48,921 bases of DNA from Heyndrickxia acidiproducens DSM 23148. GTDB taxonomy: Bacteria > Bacillota > Bacilli > Bacillales > Bacillaceae_C. The DNA lies in assembly GCF_000374345.1 (NCBI RefSeq), contig NZ_KB893997.1, positions 1-48,921 on the forward strand. Reading direction: 5' to 3'. Each line of letters opens with the position of its first letter. Positions within the stretch are counted from its first letter, which is position 1. Positions 42,763-48,921 of this stretch are shown in pieces. The notes under the pieces are model-generated. The model did not search any database and had not been told where the DNA came from. It saw only the letters and a list, made by a program, of their open reading frames with translations. A program made the translations under genes and the position numbers.

Positions 42763-43605
42763 TTGGACAAAATTACGCTGCAAGCAGAACAAAATCGCCC
42801 AACCCCTAAAGCGCTGCTGGAAAACTCCAGAAGAAACGATATCACAGGGATGGCTGCACAGTTGGCCTACTTTTTCTTATTGTCATTATTTCCGCTGCTT
42901 TTGTTTTTGTTTACGCTGCTTCCTTATTTGCCGATTCAAACAGATGATGTGCTGAATATGGTACAGCATTTTGCACCGAAAGAGACGTTTGACATTATTG
43001 AGTCCACGATAAAAGAAATGCTGACCAACCGCAGCGGCGGCTTATTATCGATCGGCATGATTGTCACACTCTGGTCTGCTTCTAACGGTATGAACGCCAT
43101 CATCAAGGCCTTAAACCGGGCTTACAAAGTGGAAGAATCGCGCCCGTTTTTAATTCAGCGCGGCATGTCTGTGATGCTGACACTGGGCATGATCGTTGTT
43201 CTGATTGTTGTCCTTTTACTGCCGGTTTTCGGGGAACAAATCAGCCATTATATTTTCTCCTATTTCGGCATTCCGGACTATTTGAAGAATGTATGGCCCG
43301 TTTTAAGATGGGGGCTGACACCGGTTCTTTTGTTTTTGGTGTTCGGCGCGCTTTATTTTTTCGCGCCAAATGAAAAATTCGGCTGTTTAACCGTTATACC
43401 AGGCGCTATTTTTGCAACAATCGGCTGGATCGCTGCCTCTTTGGTACTGTCTTTTTACGTTTCGTACTTTGGCAATTATAATGCAACATACGGCAGTCTT
43501 GGCGGGATTATCATTATGATGCTGTGGTTTTATATCAGCGGGATTATCCTGATTTTCGGCGGCGAATTAAATGCCATTTTGAACAATAAACACAAAAATT
43601 GCTAA
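42763..43605 (+). CDS. yfkH: YihY/BrkB-family membrane protein (YfkH)
   Basis: 280 residues from TTG at 42763, preceded by GAGGTG with six bases; the frame extends to 42724 without a site. Six membrane helices; the family signature RRNDITGMAAQLAYFFLLSLFPLLLFL is at residues 30-56, and YNATYGSLGGIIIMMLWFYISGIILIFGGELNA at the C terminus. It was once annotated as ribonuclease BN, wrongly; real function of the family is unknown, lipid or substrate export has been suggested. Adjacent to yfkK as in B. subtilis. Confidence 0.9.
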   Translation: MDKITLQAEQNRPTPKALLENSRRNDITGMAAQLAYFFLLSLFPLLLFLFTLLPYLPIQTDDVLNMVQHFAPKETFDIIESTIKEMLTNRSGGLLSIGMIVTLWSASNGMNAIIKALNRAYKVEESRPFLIQRGMSVMLTLGMIVVLIVVLLLPVFGEQISHYIFSYFGIPDYLKNVWPVLRWGLTPVLLFLVFGALYFFAPNEKFGCLTVIPGAIFATIGWIAASLVLSFYVSYFGNYNATYGSLGGIIIMMLWFYISGIILIFGGELNAILNNKHKNC

Positions 43606-43672
43606 AATGATCGCATTGTTCGCTGTGCATAATAAAAATGTTCCGCCGACAAATTTTTGAGGAGTGAACAGC

Positions 43673-43756
43673 ATGGGAAAAACAAAACAGAACAGTAAAC
43701 AAAAACCTAAAGGCAAAAAATCCGGATCATCAAACGGCCAAAATGGTTATCACTAA
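43673..43756 (+). CDS. Very small basic protein, 27 residues
   Basis: ATG at 43673, six bases after GAGGAG-TGAACAGC, TAA at 43754. MGKTKQNSKQKPKGKKSGSS followed by NGQNGYH: ten Lys among 27 residues, hydrophilic, without structure-forming residues. Composition is similar to minor small acid-soluble spore proteins. Its strong ribosome binding site and its position between yfkH and a terminator argue for a real gene; family not recognised. Confidence 0.55.
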   Translation: MGKTKQNSKQKPKGKKSGSSNGQNGYH

Positions 43757-43788
43757 TGCCAGATAAGAAAGAGCATGCCTGGACTTAA

Positions 43789-43838
43789 AAGCAGAGGGCT
43801 GCCGAAGCCGGAAAAGACAGACGCGGCAGGCAGCCCGG
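43789..43838 (-). terminator. Terminator of the MFS gene
   Basis: Minus strand GGGCTGCC and GGCAGCCC, with a 26-base loop, followed by TCTGCTTTT. Long loop, so moderate. Confidence 0.5.
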
Positions 43839-43843
43839 TTATT

Positions 43844-45013
43844 TCAGTGCGTCCGGGAAGGTGCTTCTCGTTTACAAAACACAATAGCACCTGCCAGGCC
43901 CAAAAGCAGTAAACTGATCAACATGAAGAAACTGGGCCCTTTAAACCATTCAATGACCAACCCGCACAAATACGGGCCGGCCATGCTGCCCATGCTGAAA
44001 AGGATTCCGCACATGATATTGCCGGCAGGGAAAAGATTGCGCGGCAAAAGGTCTGACATATAGCTGATGCCAAGCGAGAAAGTGGAGCCGACAGCCATAC
44101 CCGCGATAAAAAAGCAGATAAATAAAGCAACAGATGAGGATTTGCTGAAAGCGGCTGCCGTAAAACAGGCGCACCCGATCAGCAAAACCGTAATGAGGGT
44201 GTTGCGCCGCCCGAACCGGTCGCTTAATATACCGAGCGGGAGTTGAAAGACGATGCTGCCAATTGAAAAAGCCGGAATGATCAGGGACACAGCATTTACA
44301 TCAATCCCGTTTCTAAGCGCAAAGATTGGAAAACTGCTGTTCAGTGAAGATTCCATAAAACCATAGCCAAGCGGCGGAAGCAAAGCCACCCAGGCATATT
44401 TCCATACTTTGCCGAACCGCCGGAAAGTGCTGAGAAACGATACACTTTCCAAATCACTCTCAGGATGCTCGTTTTTCAGTAAAAACACCATCAGCCAAAT
44501 CATGAGGCTGATGAGTGAAGTGGCAAGGAAAGGAAGCTTTTCGTTTACTTCCACAAGCCTTGTCATGGCAGGGCCGGCAGCAAAACCGAGGCTGAAGAAA
44601 AGCCCGTAAATCGCAATATTGCGGCCAAGCCGCCCTTTCTGTGAAAACGATGTAATCCAGGTTTGTGTGGAAAAGTTTAACATATGGTCGCCAATCCCGA
44701 TCAAAAGCCGCAAAACAAACCAAAACCAAAAAGATTTCCAGGCAGAAAAAAGAAACAACGATAAAATAACGGTGAATCCGCCTGTTAAAATCAAGGGCTT
44801 ATACCCAAACTTTCGCAATGGCGCTTCCATTAGCGGCGAAGCGAATAAAACGCCGATATAAAGCCCGGTTGCATTCAAACCGTTTAAAGATGAACCGATG
44901 CCGTCTTTTTCAAAAATAATAGAAATAAGCGGCAGCAGCATGCCTTGTGAAAATCCGGATACCGATATCATCATCACTAAAATCCAAAAACGCATACGTT
45001 CTCGTGTCATCAT
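43844..45013 (-). CDS. yfkF: MFS transporter (YfkF-like)
   Basis: 389 residues, 12 membrane helices, major facilitator superfamily. Motif A is clear between helices 8 and 9 (LGILSDRFGRRNTLI) and a weaker one between 2 and 3 (LMEAPLRKFGYKPLIL). GFSQGMLLPLISIIFEKDGIGSSLNG is the helix-1 region. B. subtilis YfkF has this length and lies next to yfkE (chaA), as this gene lies next to the antiporter gene; the substrate is unknown. The start ATG at 45013 is one of two (MM). Confidence 0.82.
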   Translation of the reverse strand: MMTRERMRFWILVMMISVSGFSQGMLLPLISIIFEKDGIGSSLNGLNATGLYIGVLFASPLMEAPLRKFGYKPLILTGGFTVILSLFLFSAWKSFWFWFVLRLLIGIGDHMLNFSTQTWITSFSQKGRLGRNIAIYGLFFSLGFAAGPAMTRLVEVNEKLPFLATSLISLMIWLMVFLLKNEHPESDLESVSFLSTFRRFGKVWKYAWVALLPPLGYGFMESSLNSSFPIFALRNGIDVNAVSLIIPAFSIGSIVFQLPLGILSDRFGRRNTLITVLLIGCACFTAAAFSKSSSVALFICFFIAGMAVGSTFSLGISYMSDLLPRNLFPAGNIMCGILFSMGSMAGPYLCGLVIEWFKGPSFFMLISLLLLGLAGAIVFCKREAPSRTH

Positions 45014-45178
45014 TTTTTATTCCCTCAACTAATCCGATACATAGATGGGAAAAATTCTATAAAATTTCCTTTCTTTAGCATAATAGGAGAAGAAATGTTT
45101 GGCAAGCCTGTTTTTCTTTTGTAAAATTTTTAGGAAAGCTGTCGATAGCTGTACTGTTTTGAAACGAGGAGGATGAAC

Positions 45179-46234
45179 ATGAATAAAGTTTTTGCAATCA
45201 TGGTTTACGCCGGTGTACCGATATCTGTTATCGGTTCGCTGCTGCATTGGCCAAGTGTTTTAATGTTTGTTATTTACTGCTTAACAATCATCGCACTCGC
45301 GAGTTATATGGGGCGGGCAACAGAGAGTCTTGCGATTGTCGCAGGACCGAGAATTGGCGGACTGCTGAATGCCACCTTCGGAAATGCCGTCGAGCTGATT
45401 ATTTCTGTCTTTTCACTTCAGGCAGGTTTACATCAAGTAGTGTTGGCGTCTTTAACGGGCTCTGTAATCGGCAACCTGCTGCTCGTTGCCGGGATGTCAT
45501 TTTTAGTCGGGGGGGTCAAATTCAAAAGGCAGCAGTTTAATGTATATGATGCCCGCCACAATTCAGGACTGCTCATTTTTGCGATACTGGTCGCATTTGT
45601 TATCCCGGAAATCTTTTCAGCGAGATTAACGGCGACAAAAACGCTTGATTTAAGTGTTGGCATTTCAATCATTCTTATTATCCTTTATTTACTGGCGCTG
45701 TTCTTTAAGCTTGTGACCCACCGTGGGACTTACCAGGACCCGGCTGTAAAAAAAGCAGAAGCACACGAAGAGCCGGAATGGAAGAAAGGCAAAGCGATTT
45801 TTGTCCTGGCAGTTTCCACTTTGGCAGTTGCGTATGTATCTGAAAATCTTGTCCATACCTTTGAAGATGTGGCGGAAAGTTTCGGATGGAGCGAAATGTT
45901 CATCGGGATTATCATTGTCGCCATTGTCGGCAACGCCGCAGAGCACGCCTCTGCGATTCTTATGGCCTATAAAAATAAAATGGACGTGGCTGTCGAAATT
46001 GCATTTGGTTCCACGCTGCAGGTTGCGATGTTCGTCGTGCCGGTGCTTGTCCTGATTTCCCTGTTTTTCGAAAAAGCAATGCCGCTTGTCTTCTCAGTAC
46101 CTGAATTGGTTGCCATGGTCGCTTCGGTGATGCTGACGATTATTCTCGCCAATGATGGTGAAACGAACTGGTTTGAAGGCGCCACGATGCTGGCCGCCTA
46201 TATCATCATGGGGATTGGTTTCTTCCTGCTTTAA
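45179..46234 (+). CDS. chaA: Calcium/proton antiporter of the CaCA family (ChaA/YfkE)
   Basis: 351 residues from ATG at 45179 (the ATG at 45173 abuts GGAGG). Eleven or so membrane helices in two halves, each with the alpha-repeat: GGLLNATFGNAVELIISVFSL and GIIIVAIVGNAAEHASAILMA, with the paired G-N-x-x-E that bind Ca2+. The acidic linker (KKAEAHEEPEWKKGKA) separates the halves. It expels Ca2+ in exchange for H+. Length is that of B. subtilis ChaA (351), and the neighbours agree. Confidence 0.94.
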   Translation: MNKVFAIMVYAGVPISVIGSLLHWPSVLMFVIYCLTIIALASYMGRATESLAIVAGPRIGGLLNATFGNAVELIISVFSLQAGLHQVVLASLTGSVIGNLLLVAGMSFLVGGVKFKRQQFNVYDARHNSGLLIFAILVAFVIPEIFSARLTATKTLDLSVGISIILIILYLLALFFKLVTHRGTYQDPAVKKAEAHEEPEWKKGKAIFVLAVSTLAVAYVSENLVHTFEDVAESFGWSEMFIGIIIVAIVGNAAEHASAILMAYKNKMDVAVEIAFGSTLQVAMFVVPVLVLISLFFEKAMPLVFSVPELVAMVASVMLTIILANDGETNWFEGATMLAAYIIMGIGFFLL

Positions 46235-46361
46235 ACTGCCGGCTAGAGCGCCCGTTTCCGTCCAGAAATTTAGGCAGGAAGAAGGCGGATAATTTGGCCG
46301 TTCCGGGAAAAAAATAAGGATAACGTTCGTGAATAGACATCTTGTGAAAGGAGCAAACACC

Positions 46362-47156
46362 ATGCAGTATATACGGACGATCCTGATTTGCCTGCTGATG
46401 ATTTTGGCAGCGGCCCCGGCCGGCGAAGCAAAACCATTAAAGCAGCAGGCGCAGATTCCCTCATCTGTTCTTAATATTACGAAGGAAAATACGTACCCGA
46501 ACCCAACGCAGGACTTGCCCTATCTGCAGCCAAGCGATTTTACCAGCAAATTGCTTAAGACTTCCAATGTCAGAATTGAAAATCCCAACCTCATCCGGAT
46601 GCTGAATGAGACAACTGTAAACCGCTCATTTTTGTCGATCGGTTTGCGTGCCAAAGTTTACCTGGGGGAGTGGCCGCTCAATTATGAGTCTGTCGAAACT
46701 TCACCGAATTGGCAGTACCAAAAAATCAATACCAACTATTTCGATAACCGCGGCGGCGAATCCAATTACAAAATGCACTATGTCCAGGAATCACAAAAAG
46801 TGGTGCGCGGCGGCTTAACGGCGAAAGTGGCGAAATCAGATGATGTGAAAAAAATGATGCTGTTAAAAGCAATGGAAAACTCAAAACTTCCGCTCGCGTT
46901 TGATACGATCATCGGGGCAGGCACGAAAAAAGACCATGAATACAATATTGCCCCGAAACGGCTCGGCTACTTGTATGCCTATGCCCCTGCCATTAATGAA
47001 AAAGGGAAAGTCACTTATGGTGAAGTATACCTTGTTCTGAAAGGCACAAAAAGGGAAATGATCGTGAAAAATGTCACCTCCCAGGGCATTGGCGCATGGA
47101 TCCCGGTTCAGGACTATATTTCCTTTAGCTTCGCTGTAACCGAACAACCGAAATAA
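46362..47156 (+). CDS. yfkD: YfkD-like exported protein
   Basis: 264 residues from ATG at 46362, eight bases after AAAGGAG; the frame reaches back to 46329 without a site. Signal peptide MQYIRTILICLLMILAAAPAGEA, then a soluble part starting KPLKQQAQIPSSVLNITKEN. B. subtilis YfkD has the same length and place. Middle segments such as IGLRAKVYLGEWPLNYES and NYFDNRGGESNYKMHY look well conserved in composition. Function unknown; probably attached to or released from the membrane outer face. Confidence 0.85.
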   Translation: MQYIRTILICLLMILAAAPAGEAKPLKQQAQIPSSVLNITKENTYPNPTQDLPYLQPSDFTSKLLKTSNVRIENPNLIRMLNETTVNRSFLSIGLRAKVYLGEWPLNYESVETSPNWQYQKINTNYFDNRGGESNYKMHYVQESQKVVRGGLTAKVAKSDDVKKMMLLKAMENSKLPLAFDTIIGAGTKKDHEYNIAPKRLGYLYAYAPAINEKGKVTYGEVYLVLKGTKREMIVKNVTSQGIGAWIPVQDYISFSFAVTEQPK

Positions 47157-47162
47157 TTTAAA

Positions 47163-47194
47163 CAAGCTGTCCGGCAATGACGGGCAGCTTTTTG
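47163..47194 (+). terminator. Terminator of yfkD
   Basis: AAGCTGTCCG and CGGGCAGCTT pair with one G-T, followed by TTTTG. Confidence 0.75.
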
Positions 47195-47265
47195 CTTTCC
47201 AATGAGTATTCATGATCCGGAAGATAGGGTATAATAAAGAAAGAACACAATGAGGAGGATTTTTT

Positions 47266-47463
47266 TTGGGAAAAGCTGTATACGATAAGGAACAACAAGT
47301 GGTTTATTTAAGAGAACGCCTGAACATGTTCCTGGAAGTACTCGACTCCATGGACCCCGAAATGACCGGGCTTGAAGACATCGACCGGCTGATCGAAATG
47401 ATGGATGAGCTGGAGACAAAAATAGAACAATTCAACCAACGCAAACCGGCTCAATCCCTGTGA
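47266..47463 (+). CDS. yfjT: SE1561-family small protein (YfjT)
   Basis: 65 residues from TTG at 47266 after GAGGAGG. All-helical, with VVYLRERLNMFLEVLDSMD then GLEDIDRLIEMMDELETKIE and a short tail. The family is small Firmicutes proteins of unknown function; in B. subtilis yfjT precedes pdaA, as here. Its stop lies in a terminator hairpin. Confidence 0.85.
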   Translation: MGKAVYDKEQQVVYLRERLNMFLEVLDSMDPEMTGLEDIDRLIEMMDELETKIEQFNQRKPAQSL

Positions 47464-47475
47464 GCCGGTTTTTGG
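47442..47475 (+). terminator. Terminator of yfjT
   Basis: AACCGGCTC and GAGCCGGTT form a perfect 9-bp stem followed by TTT, with the TGA stop in the loop. Confidence 0.85.
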
Positions 47476-47549
47476 CATTTACTACCTGCATGGTTGGGCG
47501 GAGATAAGAAAAAAATAAGGAAAATACACAAAGGAGCTGCACGCTTGAT

Positions 47550-48338
47550 ATGAAAAAATGGTTCATGACATGCTTTGCGATTTTCTTATTGTTTTCCGTT
47601 TTTCCGCCGAAACAATCCTTTGCCATTGCAAACACCCCGATAAACTGGGGATTTAGTAAGGGAAAAGATGGCCAGCAGGCGGATGCAGGCCAGGCTTATG
47701 ATGCGATCCTGAAAAAAAACGGCGGCGTCTATAAAGGCAACCCGAAAGATAAGTATCTGTATCTGACTTTCGATAATGGTTATGAAAATGGCTACACGCC
47801 GCAAATTTTAGATGTTTTGAAAAAAGAAAAAGTCCCGGCGATTTTCTTTGTCACCGGCCACTACTTAAAATCACAGCCTGATCTTATCAAGCGTATGGTT
47901 CAAGAAGGACACCTCATTGGTAACCATTCCTGGGGACACCCGGATATGACGCAGATTTCAGATGCACAGATCCGTGAAGAACTGGCAAAGGTCGAAAAAG
48001 AAACCGCCCGCATTAGCGGCCAAAAACAAATGAAATACATGCGCCCCCCGCGCGGCATCCTGAGCGAACGCACAATGCAGGTTGCCAATCGTGAAGGCTA
48101 TATCCATGTCCTCTGGTCGCTGGCCTATCTCGACTGGGACGTCAACCAGCAGCGCGGCACCCAGTACGCGTATGACAGCATCATGTCGCAAATCCACCCG
48201 GGTGCGATCATCCTGCTCCACACGGTATCAAAGGACAATGCCAATGTGCTCGAGCGCGTGATCAAGGACTTGAAAAAACAAGGTTACAAATTCAAAAGTA
48301 TGGATGATTTTATGAAGATTGAGAAGGTAAAAAAATAA
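47550..48338 (+). CDS. pdaA: N-acetylmuramic acid deacetylase PdaA
   Basis: 262 residues (B. subtilis PdaA has 263). Signal peptide MKKWFMTCFAIFLLFSVFPP...SFA, then a NodB/CE4 polysaccharide deacetylase domain: motif 1 YLYLTFDNGYENGYT (a Thr-Phe-Asp-Asn in place of the Asp-Asp pair, as in PdaA), motif 2 HLIGNHSWGHPDMT (Zn His), motif 3 MRPPRG, motif 4 WSLAYLDWDV and motif 5 ILLHTVSKDNA. It deacetylates muramic acid in the spore cortex, the step before muramic lactam, needed for germination. AAAGGAG lies 13 bases before the ATG, a long gap. Confidence 0.95.
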   Translation: MKKWFMTCFAIFLLFSVFPPKQSFAIANTPINWGFSKGKDGQQADAGQAYDAILKKNGGVYKGNPKDKYLYLTFDNGYENGYTPQILDVLKKEKVPAIFFVTGHYLKSQPDLIKRMVQEGHLIGNHSWGHPDMTQISDAQIREELAKVEKETARISGQKQMKYMRPPRGILSERTMQVANREGYIHVLWSLAYLDWDVNQQRGTQYAYDSIMSQIHPGAIILLHTVSKDNANVLERVIKDLKKQGYKFKSMDDFMKIEKVKK

Positions 48339-48357
48339 GGACCGGGACCTCAGCCAT

Positions 48358-48402
48358 AAAAGCGGTAAGCTGATACTTCGACAAGTAGCTTACCGCTTTT
48401 TT
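48358..48402 (+). terminator. Terminator of pdaA
   Basis: AAGCGGTAAGCT and AGCTTACCGCTT form a perfect 12-bp stem with a 15-base loop and following TTTT. Confidence 0.9.
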
Positions 48403-48446
48403 ACTCACAAGACTGGTGTGCCTATGATTTCTTTGCTGGTAATTTG

Positions 48447-48526
48447 AAGGCATTCAAAAAGACAAAAGTTAGTGTTTCCGGGATCCAAATGTCTAGTAAA
48501 GGCATCCAAAAGGACAAAAGTCAGTG
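48447..48526 (+). repeat. Two imperfect direct repeats, period 52
   Basis: AAGGCATTCAAAAAGACAAA (48447) and AAGGCATCCAAAAGGACAAA (48499) are each followed by AGTTAGTG or AGTCAGTG. It leads directly into the next repeat array. Confidence 0.6.
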
Positions 48527-48534
48527 CTAGGAGC

Positions 48535-48921
48535 AATTCCAAAATCTGGGCTTTTCATTCCAAAAAAGGTTTTTTTCATTCCAAATTTCGAATGTTTCAT
48601 TCCAAAACACGGATTTTGCATTCCGCCTATTTTGGTTCATTCCAAAATCTGGGCTTTTCATTCCAAAAAGGGTTTTTTCCATTCCAATTACGGGGTTTTT
48701 CATTCCAAAACCGGGAGATGCATTCCACCTATTTTGGTTCATTCCAAAATCTGGGTTTTTCATTCCAAAATGGGACTTTTCCATTCCAATTACGGGGTTT
48801 TTTATTCCAAAACTGGGATGATGCATTCCGCCTATTTTGGTTCATACCGAAATCTCAGTTTTTCATTCCAAAATGGGACTTTTCCATTCCAATTACGGGG
48901 TTTTTCATTCCAAAACCGGGA
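48535..48921 (-). repeat. Second GGAATG repeat array, inverted, runs off the window
   Basis: Same family as 30571-30922 but on the minus strand (CATTCC on plus). CATTCC-type motifs start at 48556, 48577, 48598, 48619, 48638, 48659, 48680, 48701, 48721, 48740, 48761, 48782, 48803, 48824, 48843, 48864, 48885 and 48906: steps of 21 with one 19 (once 20 then 19) per unit. The landmark TTTGGTTCAT recurs at 48631, 48733 and 48836, a period of 102-103. The units vary more than in the first array. It continues past the window. Confidence 0.95.

Noticed and set aside
48527..48826. Minus-strand open frame of 99 codons with repeated G-M-K-N-P
   Set aside because: By-product of the terminal GGAATG array for the same reasons.

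Overview
The window looks like chromosome of a spore-forming, motile, facultatively anaerobic Bacillaceae member of moderate GC; gene order and the adhE/Rex arrangement fit Heyndrickxia (Bacillus) coagulans or a close relative (inference from gene content, not from a database match). Supporting points are Bacillus-type gene sets (yrrT/mccA/mccB, yuaF-floT, mreBH, motA-motB, the yfkM-yfkK-yfkH-yfkF-chaA-yfkD-yfjT-pdaA block), spore genes (a YkvU/SpoVB-like flippase, a CwlC-type amidase, YteA, PdaA), AGGAGG-type ribosome binding sites and many TTG/GTG starts.

Layout. 1-870 is the end of an ISLre2-type insertion sequence that has removed the 5' part of an ABC substrate-binding gene; the ATPase gene of that transporter follows (to 2279). 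2443-5720 (minus) is the threonine operon hom-thrC-thrB. Next come an arginase-family gene (minus), nnr and galU (plus), a yhdT-panF pair, tRNA-Lys(CTT), a corA-type Mg transporter with an upstream leader ORF, and adhE behind three Rex-type operators and a cre-like site. 16.1-20.7 kb holds a DEAD-box-type helicase, a secreted NlpC/P60 hydrolase, a methionine aminopeptidase, bioY under a BirA-type operator, and an AAC(3)-family acetyltransferase. 20.8-22.1 kb is the flippase.

22.3-24.7 kb is visibly AT-rich and looks accessory: a small membrane protein, an 80-residue orphan, gene remnants, and a two-gene operon with three LexA boxes that encodes a 72-residue protein and a LexA DNA-binding domain without its protease domain. 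It ends at tRNA-Arg(CCT). 25.2-25.6 kb is a 52-bp tandem hairpin repeat in front of a CwlC/LysM amidase. After a beta-carbonic anhydrase comes yrrT-luxS-mccA-mccB, which turns S-ribosylhomocysteine into homocysteine and then cysteine. A 103-bp tandem repeat with GGAATG motifs 21 bp apart follows, then a NERD-domain gene and the yuaF-floT membrane-microdomain operon with a SigW-like promoter.

34.5-38.8 kb carries mreBH, ykhA, yteA, a DUF488 gene, a 53-residue conserved-looking small gene and a DUF1992 gene. motA-motB (SigD-like promoter) and the yfk/yfj-like block complete the window. The last 390 bases are a second copy of the GGAATG repeat family in inverted orientation. Three separate repeat families lie directly beyond gene terminators and, with the SOS/LexA-like operon and the corA leader ORF, are the least explained parts of the window.
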